A DNA stretch of 64,000 nucleotides. Source: Candidatus Limnocylindrales bacterium (lineage in GTDB: Bacteria > Desulfobacterota > Binatia > UBA1149 > CAITLU01). The notes beneath the pieces are model-generated. The model saw nothing but the letters and a program-made list of their open reading frames with translations, was not told the origin of the DNA and made no database searches. The stretch covers positions 186,001 through 250,000 of the forward strand of contig DATNBU010000029.1 of the NCBI GenBank assembly GCA_035571835.1. The letters are read 5' to 3'. The position numbers and the translations under genes were made by a program. How positions within the stretch are numbered: position 1 is the stretch's first letter; each line of letters begins with the position of its first letter. Positions 1 to 9,489 of the stretch are shown one piece after another.

Positions 1-1013
1 TCGAAGCCGGCCGCCACGGCGACATGGACTACCTGGCGACGATGCACGAGCGGCGGCTCAGGCCGCGATTGGCTCTCGAGGGCGCGCGCTCCGCGATCGT
101 CGTCGCGTGGTCGTATTCGGCTCCCCTGCCCCAGGATCCGGACTGGCGGGAGCTGCTTCGCGGGCGCGTGGCCGCGTATGCGATCGGGCCGGATTACCAC
201 GCGCACGTCGCTGACAAGCTTCGCACGCTGGCCAGATGGATCGCCGAGCGCACCGGCTGCGAATCGGTCGTCCACGTCGACGGCGGCCCGCTCGTCGAGA
301 AAGATCTCGCGCGCCGCGCCGGCCTCGGCTGGTACGGTCGCAACACCAACCTGGTCCGGCCCGGCATCGGCTCGACGTTCGTGCTCGGAGTGATCGTCAC
401 GCGCGCCGAGCTCGCCGCGGATCCTTCGTTCGCGGCCGATCACTGCGGAACGTGCCGCGCGTGCGTTCCGGCGTGCCCGACCGGCGCGCTCGACAGTGGA
501 CCGACGATCGATGCACGCCTGTGCATCTCGTACCTGACCATCGAGCATCGCGGCCCCGTCCCGACCGCGCTGCGCAGCCGGATGGGCAACTGGGTTTTCG
601 GCTGCGACGCGTGCCAGGACGTCTGTCCGTGGAACGAAGAGAGTACGGCGCCGAACGCGCTCGCGAGACCGTGGCTTCCCGGCTGGCTCGCGATGACGGA
701 AGAAGAGTTCCGCGCAAACTTCTCGGGCACCGCGCTGATTCGACCGAAGCGCCGCGGCCTCGCCCGCAATGCCGCCATTGTGCTCGGCAACACGGGCAAC
801 CCCGCCGCCGTGCCGTTCCTCGCACGTGCCCTCGAGTCCCACGACGAGCCGATCGTCAGAGCCCACGCGGCGTGGTCGCTGGGAGCAATCGCTACTGCCG
901 ATGCGCACGCGGCACTGAGAGGTTCGTACTCGCGCGAGCGAGTCCCGCCCGTGCGTCGCGAGATCGAAGCCGCCATCGGCGTCACAACGTCGTCGCCGGC
1001 GAACGCGATTTGA
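1..1013 (+). CDS. queG: Epoxyqueuosine reductase QueG, 5'-truncated
   Basis: Cobalamin-dependent reductase for the last step of queuosine synthesis (epoxyqueuosine to queuosine in tRNA). The frame is open to the window edge and the HGDMDYL region aligns inside the family, so roughly the first 40 residues lie outside; the ATG at 24 is internal. Two ferredoxin-type cysteine groups bind [4Fe-4S] clusters: CGTCRACVPACPTGA near base 450 and CDACQDVCPW near base 605. The last ~90 residues look like HEAT repeats (NAAIVLGNTGN). tgt and queA, from the same pathway, lie at 7.3-9.5 kb on the other strand. Confidence 0.95.
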   Translation, partial: EAGRHGDMDYLATMHERRLRPRLALEGARSAIVVAWSYSAPLPQDPDWRELLRGRVAAYAIGPDYHAHVADKLRTLARWIAERTGCESVVHVDGGPLVEKDLARRAGLGWYGRNTNLVRPGIGSTFVLGVIVTRAELAADPSFAADHCGTCRACVPACPTGALDSGPTIDARLCISYLTIEHRGPVPTALRSRMGNWVFGCDACQDVCPWNEESTAPNALARPWLPGWLAMTEEEFRANFSGTALIRPKRRGLARNAAIVLGNTGNPAAVPFLARALESHDEPIVRAHAAWSLGAIATADAHAALRGSYSRERVPPVRREIEAAIGVTTSSPANAI

Positions 1014-1044
1014 CCCGGCGTCCATCGCCGCTCAGGGTGCGGGA

Positions 1045-2061
1045 ATGACGACTGGCCAAGCACCCGGCGCTCAGCGCACGGCGGAATCACTCCTCGAGCA
1101 GTTCCGTCCGCTCGGCCAGGAAACGACTTACGACGAAGAAGGCTGCCGCCGGATCGAGGAGCTCGTCCGCGAGATCACCGAACTCAAGCGCGAGAAGAAC
1201 GCCGTCATCCTCGCCCACAATTACCAGCGGCCGGAGATCTTCGAGGTCGCCGATTTCGTCGGCGACTCGCTCGAGCTGGCCCGCAAGGGTCGCGACGTCG
1301 GCGAGAGCACGATCGTGCTTTGCGGCGTGCACTTCATGGCCGAGACCGCCAAGATCCTCGCGCCGCACAAGCGCGTGCTCATTCCGGATGCGCGCGCCGG
1401 CTGCTCGCTCGCCGACAGCGTCGACGCCGACGCGCTCGTCGAAAGGCGCGACGAGCTTCGCAAGGCGTTTCCCGATCTGCTGGTGATCTCGTACGTGAAC
1501 ACGACGGCGGCCGTGAAGGCCGTCACCGACATCTGCTGCACGTCGTCGAACGCGGTCAAAATCGTCAACGCCGCGCCAACCCAGAACGTGCTGTTCGTTC
1601 CCGACCGGAACCTGGCCGCGTACGTTGCCGCGAATACGACCAAGAACGTCATCGCGTGGGACGGCGACTGCTACGTCCACCACCAGATCCGTCCCGACGT
1701 GATCCGCAAGGTGCGCGAAGCACGCCCGGGGATCCGCGTCGTCGCGCACCCGGAATGCCGCGCCGACGTTCTCGCCGAAGCCGATGCCGTGCTCAGCACG
1801 AGCGGGATGATCCAGTATGCGAAGGAAAACGACGCGCCGGAGTTCCTGATCGTCACCGAATGCGGCCTGTCCGATCGGCTGCTTCTCGAGGTGCCGGAGA
1901 AGAAGTTCTACAAGGCGTGCCAGCTTTGCCGGTACATGAAGATGATCACGCTCGAAGGTACGCGGGACTCACTCCGCGACGGCAAGGACGAGATTCATCT
2001 GTCGGAAGAGATCTGTAGACGCGCGAAGGCTTCACTCGACCGGATGCTCGAGCTGAGCTGA
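1045..2061 (+). CDS. nadA: Quinolinate synthase NadA
   Basis: Condenses iminoaspartate with dihydroxyacetone phosphate to quinolinate in de novo NAD synthesis; cytoplasmic [4Fe-4S] enzyme. The 338 residues are normal for the family. Diagnostic motifs run in order: AHNYQRPEI, GDSLELAR, CGVHFMAETAKIL, PDARAGCSLAD, DICCTSSNA, AHPECRADV and CQLCRYMKMI, which supply the three cluster cysteines. It starts 31 bases after queG and is probably co-transcribed; both are Fe-S enzymes. No nadB or nadC is seen in the window. Confidence 0.97.
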   Translation: MTTGQAPGAQRTAESLLEQFRPLGQETTYDEEGCRRIEELVREITELKREKNAVILAHNYQRPEIFEVADFVGDSLELARKGRDVGESTIVLCGVHFMAETAKILAPHKRVLIPDARAGCSLADSVDADALVERRDELRKAFPDLLVISYVNTTAAVKAVTDICCTSSNAVKIVNAAPTQNVLFVPDRNLAAYVAANTTKNVIAWDGDCYVHHQIRPDVIRKVREARPGIRVVAHPECRADVLAEADAVLSTSGMIQYAKENDAPEFLIVTECGLSDRLLLEVPEKKFYKACQLCRYMKMITLEGTRDSLRDGKDEIHLSEEICRRAKASLDRMLELS

Positions 2062-2129
2062 TTGACAGTCAATGACCTCAGCGCGTCCTTAGCACTGCCG
2101 CAAACTCCGAGAACACGCCACCCGCCGAT

Positions 2130-3548
2130 TCAACGATTCCCACGGCTGTCCTCGGCGGACTCCCGCGTCTGTACCGACCGCAATCGGCGACGCCTGTCTG
2201 CTAGACGCGCGCCCACCCATAAGATGGCGAGGGCGCACAAAGACACAGCCCTAGGTTCGACATTCTCAATATCGACAGCCACCACTACCAACTCGAGCCC
2301 GATTAGCACAACAAAGAAACTAACAACGAAGATCGTCGCGGCTTTGAAATTTTCATACACAGCGCCATCACTGAATCCACGAAGGGAAGCATCGCTAGTT
2401 TGACCAACGGAGACGCCCAATTCCGTACCAGCATCGCGCCTAGTAGCCTCAGAATGCTCTGAGGAAGCGATGTCGGTAGACAACGATGCAACCGGCGTCC
2501 CAGCCTGCAACGGCATGCCACTGCGGATGCGTTGCAGGTCAGCGTGCAGTGCGACTACTAGCGAGTCAGTTGAGTCCCCTTCATGGATAACTGCATATTC
2601 CCCAAGATTGAACGCACCATAGACGGCTGCGCGCTCAGCGGTAAGTTTGAGAGTAGCGAGGTATCCAAGCTCAGATACTTTCCGCTCATCTTCCCGTAAC
2701 CTCCTCCGCCAGTGATTGTAGTTTTGCCGCGTGAGCGCTTGACGTCGAACTATGCGCTCAAGCTGCGCCGCATCCGCAAACTGCATCACCAGCGGAGGAA
2801 ATACGACGCTCGTCCTTAGCAAAACGGCATAAGGGCGGATTAGAAGAGCAAAAATTGCGAAAGCGGCAAGAGAAAAAACAAACACCCCGACACGCCCAAG
2901 TTCAGCGAACGCGTAAACCGCGAAATAGAAAGTCATCCAGGAGAGAGCGAGGGTTATCACCACTGAATATGCGCCAAAGTATAGCATCGCCAAACAGTAT
3001 CGCTGCCAGTTCAACGCCTGATACGTCGCACGAGAAGTGACTGTCGCGAAGATTTCCGGACGCCAGTACTTCTGCCGCATAAGTACACTCAGCGGAAGTA
3101 GCAGAAGCGGGGTCTCTTTTGACAGCCCATTTGCCAGAGCAGCCAAGACGACGATCCAGACCGGCGAAGTGGCCACCACGAGCAGGACATAGAGCGACGT
3201 TGCCCCTTGTTCTCCCAGCAGGACAAGCAGACTGTGCGGACCTACGGACCCATTGACGTACTGCAATCTTATAGCCAAATAGGCCGCTGCAACGACGACG
3301 AATTTCCACAGAAAATTTACTGGTGAGGCGTAGTAAGCTCGATTGCCGTCCGATATCGACTTCATCTGTCGGAAGAAGTGTTCGGGTGCGAGACCGATTG
3401 CGATAATTGGCAACAGGAATGGGAACGTGTTCAAGAAAGCGAGCTTGCCGAAGATATCAGATGCCCACCGCGGCAGCCGCTTTCCAAATATACGACGACG
3501 AGTCCGCGCGACGCGTTGAATACTTCGAAGTACCATCCAGTAGATCAC
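2130..3548 (-). CDS. Multi-pass membrane protein of unknown function, low-GC
   Basis: I do not recognise a family. The 472-residue product has about six hydrophobic segments in its first 250 residues (for example LNTFPFLLPIIAIGLA and YSVVITLALSWMTFYFAVYA). A charged stretch follows (ARRQ/NHWRRRLREDERK), then a soluble, probably cytoplasmic region, then two C-terminal membrane spans. Base composition is near 50% GC by eye with many A/T-ending codons, unlike both neighbours, which suggests recent acquisition. It is flanked by nadA and the methyltransferase with no mobile element visible. The start is GTG at 3548 or ATG at 3536. The long uninterrupted frame and membrane pattern support a real gene; function is open. 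Confidence 0.7.
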   Translation of the reverse strand: MIYWMVLRSIQRVARTRRRIFGKRLPRWASDIFGKLAFLNTFPFLLPIIAIGLAPEHFFRQMKSISDGNRAYYASPVNFLWKFVVVAAAYLAIRLQYVNGSVGPHSLLVLLGEQGATSLYVLLVVATSPVWIVVLAALANGLSKETPLLLLPLSVLMRQKYWRPEIFATVTSRATYQALNWQRYCLAMLYFGAYSVVITLALSWMTFYFAVYAFAELGRVGVFVFSLAAFAIFALLIRPYAVLLRTSVVFPPLVMQFADAAQLERIVRRQALTRQNYNHWRRRLREDERKVSELGYLATLKLTAERAAVYGAFNLGEYAVIHEGDSTDSLVVALHADLQRIRSGMPLQAGTPVASLSTDIASSEHSEATRRDAGTELGVSVGQTSDASLRGFSDGAVYENFKAATIFVVSFFVVLIGLELVVVAVDIENVEPRAVSLCALAILWVGARLADRRRRLRSVQTRESAEDSRGNR

Positions 3549-3645
3549 GGTACTAGCGCTTCCGCGGTGGTCCTAACTAGGAGAGCATCGCCCATCGGCA
3601 GCAAATGCCGAGACTGTCGTTGTCAGACGAGCTTCGCCCGGCCAC

Positions 3646-4419
3646 TCAGCGCGTCCGGCGAATCGGCCGCGAGTCCCCGAGCTTGCGCGCCTCGACGATC
3701 GTGAACAGCGACCACGGCTTGGTCTTGTAGCGCTTGTCGAGAACGAGCACGCCGGGATCGAGCACCTCGCGCAGCCGCAGCTTCGTGCTCCAGCCGAGAT
3801 GCCGCGTGATCGGATCGACGCGGTCGACCACGAAGCGGATGAGCGCGCGTTCGCTCGAGAAGTGGTTGATGATCACGATCTTGCCGCCGGGGCGGCAGAC
3901 GCGGACCATCTCGTCGAGCATGCGCTTCGGGTCGGGAACGACGGTGATCACGTGGAACGCGGTCACGAAGTCGAACGACTCGTCGGGGAACGCCAGGTTC
4001 AGCGCATCGCCCTGCTGGAGCTTGATGTGCTTGTGGCGCTTGCGGTCCATCTTCTGCGCGGCCTGGTCGAGCATGTCCTGCGACAGGTCGATGCCGATCA
4101 CGTCGGCATGCGGCGGGTACGCATCGACGGAAAGGCCGGTCCCGATGCCGACCTCGAGCACCTTGGCGTTGGGTGGAATCCTCAGGCCCTTGACGACCTG
4201 GTCGATGCGGCGCCGGAACACGCGCGTGAAGACGTGATCGTAGATGCCGGCGAGGTCCGAGTAGATGCGGCTGTGGTGCGGCAGCTCGGTGGGCGGCTTT
4301 CGCGCCTTGAGCCGTTCCCGTTTGCCGGCGACCGGCCGTCCGTCCGAAGGCCACGACCCGTGGCCCTCCCCACGATCGTGTTTCCTTCCTCCGAGCGGTG
4401 TATGGCCTTTGGTTCGCAT
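3646..4419 (-). CDS. SAM-dependent methyltransferase, PmtA-like
   Basis: Class I methyltransferase resembling bacterial phosphatidylethanolamine N-methyltransferase (PmtA). The SAM-binding motif is VLEVGIGTGLSVDAYPP near residue 85, followed by VIGIDLSQDML (acidic ribose-binding position). The downstream pattern FHVITVVPDPKRML and CRPGGKIVIINHFSSE is typical of the PmtA group. Likely substrate is phosphatidylethanolamine, giving mono- to trimethylated lipids, but other lipid or quinone substrates are possible. It is the last gene of the minus-strand run, 16 bases after secF. About 60 N-terminal residues are charged and non-conserved, so the true start may lie inside. Confidence 0.8.
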   Translation of the reverse strand: MRTKGHTPLGGRKHDRGEGHGSWPSDGRPVAGKRERLKARKPPTELPHHSRIYSDLAGIYDHVFTRVFRRRIDQVVKGLRIPPNAKVLEVGIGTGLSVDAYPPHADVIGIDLSQDMLDQAAQKMDRKRHKHIKLQQGDALNLAFPDESFDFVTAFHVITVVPDPKRMLDEMVRVCRPGGKIVIINHFSSERALIRFVVDRVDPITRHLGWSTKLRLREVLDPGVLVLDKRYKTKPWSLFTIVEARKLGDSRPIRRTR

Positions 4420-4435
4420 CGAGACGCTGGACCGC

Positions 4436-5362
4436 TCAGGTCGCCTTTCCGAGCGTCGTCCCGCCGTCCTTCCACATCTCCACGATAGGACTGGCGATGA
4501 AGATCGACGAGTACGTGCCAGTGACGATTCCGACCAGGAGCGAGAAGGCGAATGCGTGGATGACCGCTCCGCCGAAAATGAACAGCGCGGTGCAGACGAG
4601 CAGTGTCGTGGTCGACGTCAGCAGGGTACGCGACAGCGTCTCGTTGATGCTGCGGTTGATCAGGCTTCGAAGATTTTCTTTTGTCGACCGGTGCATGTTC
4701 TCGCGGATTCGGTCGGCGACGACCACCGTATCCGTAACGGAATATCCAACGATCGTCAGCAGCGCGGCTACCACAGTCAGGTCGACCTCCATGTTCGCGA
4801 TGGCCAGCGCGCCGACCGTTACCATGACGTCGTGCAGCAGCGCAATGGCTGCGCCCGCGCCGAAGCGCCGATCGAATCGAAACGCGATGTAGATTCCCAT
4901 CATCACGGTCGACAGGAGAACTGCGAGGATGGCCCGCTGTCGCAGCTCGGCACCCACGCGTGGACCCACCACCTCGGTTCGCAGCGCGGTGAAATTCTTG
5001 TCCTTGAGCTCGGTCGTGAGGACGTTTCGTACCCTCTCCGCCTCTGCGTTCGCTTTACCCGGCTCGCTGGTCGCGAGTCGAAGCAGGTACTCGCCCGGCG
5101 CTCCGCCGTATTCCTGCACCGACGCCCCGCCTTCTTCGAGATGAAGACGATCGACTGCGGATCGCATGTCGGAGATGGTCACCGACGGGTCGACTTTGAC
5201 GTGCAGCATGATGCCGCCCGTGAAGTCGATCCCGTAGTTCGGACCACCACGCCAGATCAGCGCGGCGATGCCGAGCACGGTCAGCAGGCCCGACAGCCCG
5301 AAGGCCCACGGGCGAAGCTTGAAGAAATCGATGTTCCGGTCGTTTCGAATGAGTTCGAGCAT
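4436..5362 (-). CDS. secF: Protein translocase subunit SecF
   Basis: Inner-membrane RND-like partner of SecD that uses the proton gradient to assist Sec-dependent export. The 308 residues start with a membrane span (GLSGLLTVLGIAALIW), then the family motif YGIDFTGGI and the periplasmic P1-like domain. The C-terminal block has five spans and the conserved stretch VGYSVTDTVVVADRIREN followed by NRSINETLSRT. It begins 7 bases after the secD stop and is surely co-expressed with secD and yajC. No oddity seen. Confidence 0.98.
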   Translation of the reverse strand: MLELIRNDRNIDFFKLRPWAFGLSGLLTVLGIAALIWRGGPNYGIDFTGGIMLHVKVDPSVTISDMRSAVDRLHLEEGGASVQEYGGAPGEYLLRLATSEPGKANAEAERVRNVLTTELKDKNFTALRTEVVGPRVGAELRQRAILAVLLSTVMMGIYIAFRFDRRFGAGAAIALLHDVMVTVGALAIANMEVDLTVVAALLTIVGYSVTDTVVVADRIRENMHRSTKENLRSLINRSINETLSRTLLTSTTTLLVCTALFIFGGAVIHAFAFSLLVGIVTGTYSSIFIASPIVEMWKDGGTTLGKAT

Positions 5363-5369
5363 GTCCGTC

Positions 5370-6932
5370 TCAGATGCTGATGGTCGGGTTCGCGCGGTTT
5401 CCGACGACGACTTCGTGCATCGCCCGCGTGCAGAACACCGCCGTGAAGATGGTGGTGAGAATTCCGATACACAGCGTCAGCGCGAAGCCCTTGACCGGCC
5501 CCGAACCGAACTGGAACAGGATCAGGCCCGACAGGAACGTCGTGATGTTGGAGTCGAGAATGGCGGGCATCGCCTTCGAGTAGCCGGCCTCGAGCGCGGC
5601 GTGCGCCGTCTGCCCTTTGCGAAGCTCCTCGCGAATGCGTTCGTTGATCAGGACGTTGGCGTCGAGGGCCATACCGAGCGTGAGCACGATGCCGGCGATG
5701 CCGGGCATCGTCAGCACTCCACGGAAGCCCGCCATGATCGCAAGCATCATCAGGATGTGAATCGCCAGTGCGACGTCGGCGACCAGCCCGGCGACCTTGT
5801 AGTAGATGACCATGAACGAAACCACGAGCGCCGCCCCGATCAGGAACGAACGCGTTCCCGCGGCAATCGAGTCGCGTCCGAGCGACGGCCCGACAGTTCT
5901 CTCTTCTTCGATCACGACCGGAGCCGGAAGCGCTCCGGCGCGCAGGACGATCGCGAGATCGCGCGCCTCGTCGAGCGTGAAACTGCCGGTGATAACCGCC
6001 CGACCGCCGCCGATGCGGTCCTTGATGACCGGAGCGCTCTGGACCTTTCCGTCGAGAACGATGGCGAGACGTCTCCCGACGTTGTCGCCCGTGATGCGTT
6101 CGAACGTGTTCCCGCCCTGGGGCGTCAGCGTGATCGCAACGTACGGTCCCTCGCCCATCTGCCCGGGACGATGACGCGCGTCGCTGATTGCCGCGCCGGT
6201 CATCAGGATGGTCTGCTCGACGTTGTAAGGAATTTCATGAGAGCTGTGGGTAACCGGGTCGACCTCGGTTCCGGTCAGCCGTTTGACGCCGGGAGCGTTG
6301 GGGTCCTGCGCGAGCAGGTGAAACTCGAGCTGGGCGGTCTTGCCGATCAGGGCTTTTGCGCGCGCCGGATCCTGGATTCCCGGCAGCTGGATGAGGATGC
6401 CGTCCTTGCCGGTGCGCTGGATCGTCGGCTCGGCGACGCCGAACTCGTCGACACGATTGCGAATGGTCTCGAGCGCGATCTCGACGGCAGACTGCTTGGT
6501 CTGGTCGACTTCGGCCTGCGACATCTTGTAGCGCAGGATTCCACCCTCGCCGCCCGGCACGGGCACGAGGTTTCCGAAAGTGTCGGAAATCAGCTTCTGC
6601 ATCTCGGCGCCTTTGTTCTCGCCGACGACCGTGAAGCTGAGCGTGTCGCTGCCCTCGCGTTTCCAGTCGCGCGTGGCGATTTCCTTCTCTCGCGCGGATC
6701 GGCGCAGCTGGTCCATCGTCGTGTCGATCTGGTTCTCGACGGCCTTGTCGGTCTGTACCTGCAGGACCAGATGGATGCCGCCGCGCAGGTCGAGCCCGAG
6801 CGGGATCGGCTTCGGCAGGATGGTCGTCCACCAGTCTGGAATATTCGTCGTGAAGTTCGGCACGAGCGCGAGCGCACTGAACACCATGCTGGCCGCCACC
6901 ACGGCGAGCCGCCCCATCAACCCACGTTCCAC
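5370..6932 (-). CDS. secD: Protein translocase subunit SecD
   Basis: Inner-membrane SecDF subunit with a large periplasmic region that pulls exported polypeptides. The 520 residues contain an N-terminal span (VVAASMVFSALALVPNF), the D-box LGLDLRGGIHLVLQV, two periplasmic domains and a six-span C-terminal RND block with GIAGIVLTLGMALDANVL. ATG at 6932 is chosen because AAGGAGGAG sits at a normal distance upstream. That ribosome binding site overlaps the stop of a duplicated copy of the yajC end (see repeat 6955-7020). Confidence 0.98.
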   Translation of the reverse strand: MERGLMGRLAVVAASMVFSALALVPNFTTNIPDWWTTILPKPIPLGLDLRGGIHLVLQVQTDKAVENQIDTTMDQLRRSAREKEIATRDWKREGSDTLSFTVVGENKGAEMQKLISDTFGNLVPVPGGEGGILRYKMSQAEVDQTKQSAVEIALETIRNRVDEFGVAEPTIQRTGKDGILIQLPGIQDPARAKALIGKTAQLEFHLLAQDPNAPGVKRLTGTEVDPVTHSSHEIPYNVEQTILMTGAAISDARHRPGQMGEGPYVAITLTPQGGNTFERITGDNVGRRLAIVLDGKVQSAPVIKDRIGGGRAVITGSFTLDEARDLAIVLRAGALPAPVVIEEERTVGPSLGRDSIAAGTRSFLIGAALVVSFMVIYYKVAGLVADVALAIHILMMLAIMAGFRGVLTMPGIAGIVLTLGMALDANVLINERIREELRKGQTAHAALEAGYSKAMPAILDSNITTFLSGLILFQFGSGPVKGFALTLCIGILTTIFTAVFCTRAMHEVVVGNRANPTISI

Positions 6933-6954
6933 TCTGACTCCTCCTTATGACCCA

Positions 6955-7020
6955 GCCTGATCGGCTTTTCTGCTTTCCAATCCCGCCTGATCGGCGGTGT
7001 TACGATCCAGCCTGATCGGC
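6955..7020. repeat. Three copies of GCCTGATCGGC at the yajC-secD junction
   Basis: GCCTGATCGGC occurs at 6955-6965, 6985-6995 and 7010-7020. On the coding strand the copy in yajC encodes the terminal residues KADQAGS plus stop. The copy next to secD again reads K-A-D-Q-A-G-S-stop, with its TAA running straight into the secD ribosome binding site; the middle copy reads ADQAG in the same frame as the last. The simplest reading is tandem duplication of the yajC 3' end into the intergenic space. Confidence 0.85.
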
Positions 7021-7314
7021 TTTGCTGCCGGTTCCGCCCGCTTTGACGACGCCGGCAATCTTGGTCCGGTCGTAACGAACGCGAACGTTCGGGGCGATCT
7101 CGAGCATCACTTCCTGGTCCTTCACTTCCGTAATCCGTCCGAACAGGCCGCTCGACGTAACAACCATCTCGCCGCGCTTGAGCCCTTTGACGAGATCGTC
7201 GTGCTCCTTCGCCTTCTGCTGCTGGGGCCGAATGAGCAGAAAATAGAAAACGCCCATGATCAGCACCAGCGGAGCGAGTTGCTGAGCCATCGCGTCCCAG
7301 GTGCTATCCATCAA
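7000..7314 (-). CDS. yajC: Preprotein translocase accessory subunit YajC
   Basis: Small single-span protein that joins SecD-SecF in the holotranslocon. The 104 residues begin with a hydrophobic segment (LAPLVLIMGVFYFLLI) followed by the hallmark RPQQQKAKEHDDLVKGLKRG and the beta-rich tail TSSGLFGRITEVKDQEVMLEIA. The start overlaps the end of tgt by 11 bases. Its last codons lie in a short repeat also present between yajC and secD. The order queA-tgt-yajC-secD-secF is a classic conserved cluster. Confidence 0.97.
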   Translation of the reverse strand: MMDSTWDAMAQQLAPLVLIMGVFYFLLIRPQQQKAKEHDDLVKGLKRGEMVVTSSGLFGRITEVKDQEVMLEIAPNVRVRYDRTKIAGVVKAGGTGSKADQAGS

Positions 7315-8428
7315 GTTCTCCTTCGTAACGGGCGCGGAACCTCGTCCGGAAGCCCTCGTACGCGTCCGACGCGAGCGCCGTGCGAATGTCCCTCATCAAT
7401 CGTTGGTAGAAACTTACGTTGTGCACGCTCGCTAGAATGGCTGCGAGCATCTCGCCGCGTTTCGCGAGATGATGAAGATAACCGCGCGAAAAGTCTATAC
7501 AAGCTTCACACTCGCAGCCCTCCTCCAGCGGCAGGTCGCTGGCCCTGTGGCAGGCGTTGCGAATGGAGATGGTTCCGTCGGCCGTGAATATGCTCCCATT
7601 GCGCCCGTTGCGCGTCGGAAGAACGCAGTCGAACAGGTCGTAGCCCCATCCGCACAGGTCCACGAGATCGAGGGGGGTGCCCATACCCATCATGTAGCGG
7701 GGCTTGGCATCCGGCAGCATCCGGACCGAGAACTCGGCCGTGCGCATCGTCTCCGCCCTTTCCTCGCCCACGGACAGGCCGCCGACCGCATAGCCCGGAA
7801 AGTCGAGGGCGACCAGGCCTTCGGAATTCTCGCGCCGGAGGTCCTCGAAAAGCCCTCCCTGCTGGATGGCGAAAATCGCAGTCGGCGAGTCGTCGCGAGT
7901 GACCGCGCGGGCCCGTTCGGCCCAGCGCAGCGTCCGCCCCGCCGCCGCAGCCGCCGCTGACCGGTCGCCGGGATTCGCGATGCACAGGTCGAACACCATG
8001 CCGATGTCGACGCCGAGCGTTTCTTCCAGCGCGACGACGCTCTCCGGCGTAAGGCGCAGCTTTGCTCCGTCGATCGGTGAGCGGAACACCGCGCCCTGCT
8101 CGTCCACCTTGCAGGTGTCGGCAAGGCTGAAGACCTGGAATCCTCCGCTGTCGGTCAGCACCGGCCCGTTCCATCCCATGAAGCGCTGGATGCCGCCGAG
8201 CGCTGCGACCGTTGCGGCACCCGGCCGGAGCGCGAGATGGTACGCGTTCGCCAGCACCATCTGCGTGCCGGCGGTGCGGAGCTGGCGAGGCGTCACGCCG
8301 CGCACGCTGCCGTAGGTGCCGACCGGCATGAACGCCGGCGTCTCGACGATGCCGTGTGCGAGCGTGAGGCGGCCGGTGCGGCCGCCGCCGCGAGCACGCG
8401 ACAGGATGTCGAAGCGAAGCGCGCTCAT
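7304..8428 (-). CDS. tgt: tRNA-guanine transglycosylase Tgt
   Basis: Exchanges G34 of tRNA-Asp, -Asn, -His and -Tyr for preQ1 during queuosine synthesis. The 374 residues match the bacterial family. Visible motifs are PAFMPVGTYGSVRGV, LTDSGGFQVFS with the general-acid Asp, FDCVLPTRNGRNG with the nucleophile Asp, and the zinc site CECEAC with a downstream HHL. Its ATG overlaps the queA stop in an ATGA (8425-8428), so translation is probably coupled. Confidence 0.98.
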   Translation of the reverse strand: MSALRFDILSRARGGGRTGRLTLAHGIVETPAFMPVGTYGSVRGVTPRQLRTAGTQMVLANAYHLALRPGAATVAALGGIQRFMGWNGPVLTDSGGFQVFSLADTCKVDEQGAVFRSPIDGAKLRLTPESVVALEETLGVDIGMVFDLCIANPGDRSAAAAAAGRTLRWAERARAVTRDDSPTAIFAIQQGGLFEDLRRENSEGLVALDFPGYAVGGLSVGEERAETMRTAEFSVRMLPDAKPRYMMGMGTPLDLVDLCGWGYDLFDCVLPTRNGRNGSIFTADGTISIRNACHRASDLPLEEGCECEACIDFSRGYLHHLAKRGEMLAAILASVHNVSFYQRLMRDIRTALASDAYEGFRTRFRARYEGELDG

Positions 8429-9489
8429 CGGATCAGCATCGCGTCGCCGTAGCTGTAGAAGCGGTAACCTTCGGCCACGGCAGTTTCGTATGCGCGTCGA
8501 ATCCGGTCGCGTCCGGCGAGCGCCATGACGAGCGCGAGCAGCGTCGATCCCGGAAGATGGAAGTTGGTGACGAGCGCGTCGACGATGCGGAAGCGATAGC
8601 CGGGCTGGATGAACAGGCTGCTGGTGCCTTCGCCCGCTGTTACGTCTCCATTCGGACTGGCCGCGCTCTCGAGCGCGCGTACCGTGGTCGTTCCGATGGC
8701 GACAACGGGCCGTCCGGCGGCGCGCGCCGACGCGATGCGAGCCGCAACATCCTCGCTGATCTCGAAGCGCTCCTCTTCCATCGTGTGCGTGGAAAGGCTG
8801 CCGCGAACCGGCGTGAACGTGCCGGGACCGACGTGAAGCGTGATCGTCGCGAACTCGAATCCGCTTCGCTCGAGGCCGGCCAGCAGCTCCGGCGTAAAGT
8901 GCAGCCCGGCGGTCGGCGCGGCGACCGAGCCCGGACGGCGCGCATACACGGTCTGATAGCGCTCGATGTCGCCCGGTGTCGGGCCGGCGGATCGCTCGAT
9001 GTACGGCGGCAGCGGAATCTCGCCGCAGCGTTCGAGCACCTCCGCGACGGAACGCGGTGAGAAATCGAGCAGCGCGCGGCCGTGCTCGGGGGCCGAAACC
9101 ACGCGCGCGGTGACGCCTTCTTCGAGCTCGATGGTCTGCCCTTCGCGAAGCGGTTTGGCGACGCGGATCATCGCCGACGCAACGTTGTCCGAAGCCGTCG
9201 CAAGCACGAGGGCTTCGACCACGCCGCCGGTCTCGAGTTTGCGGCCGCGAAGACGCGCCGGAACCACTTTCGAATCGTTGGCAACGAGAAGCGCGCCATC
9301 CGGAATGAAGCGCGCAATGTCCGAGAAGCGCGAATGCAGGGCGCCTTCCCTCGTGCGGTCGAGCACCATCAGGCGCGAGTCCTCGCGCCGCTCGGCGGGA
9401 ACCTGCGCAATGCTCTGTTCAGGAAGACGATAGTCGAGCTCGCCGGTCCAGAACGGACCATCGTGCTCGGCCGGAACGGGTCGGTTCAC
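8425..9489 (-). CDS. queA: S-adenosylmethionine:tRNA ribosyltransferase-isomerase QueA
   Basis: Transfers and isomerises the ribose of SAM onto preQ1-tRNA, giving epoxyqueuosine-tRNA, the substrate of QueG. The frame is open further upstream, but GTG at 9489 overlaps the slipin stop as GTGA and gives 354 residues, the family length. Motifs: [59 protein letters not shown] and [17 protein letters not shown]. It lies between slipin and tgt with 4-base overlaps on both sides. Confidence 0.97.
   Translation of the reverse strand: MNRPVPAEHDGPFWTGELDYRLPEQSIAQVPAERREDSRLMVLDRTREGALHSRFSDIARFIPDGALLVANDSKVVPARLRGRKLETGGVVEALVLATASDNVASAMIRVAKPLREGQTIELEEGVTARVVSAPEHGRALLDFSPRSVAEVLERCGEIPLPPYIERSAGPTPGDIERYQTVYARRPGSVAAPTAGLHFTPELLAGLERSGFEFATITLHVGPGTFTPVRGSLSTHTMEEERFEISEDVAARIASARAAGRPVVAIGTTTVRALESAASPNGDVTAGEGTSSLFIQPGYRFRIVDALVTNFHLPGSTLLALVMALAGRDRIRRAYETAVAEGYRFYSYGDAMLIR

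Noticed and set aside
2062-2403. 113-codon plus-strand frame after nadA
   Set aside because: No motif, and it overlaps the end of the membrane protein gene on the other strand.
5268-6950. 560-codon open frame on the plus strand
   Set aside because: It is antisense to secD, rich in Arg/Asp as expected of a shadow frame in high-GC DNA, and has no family signature.
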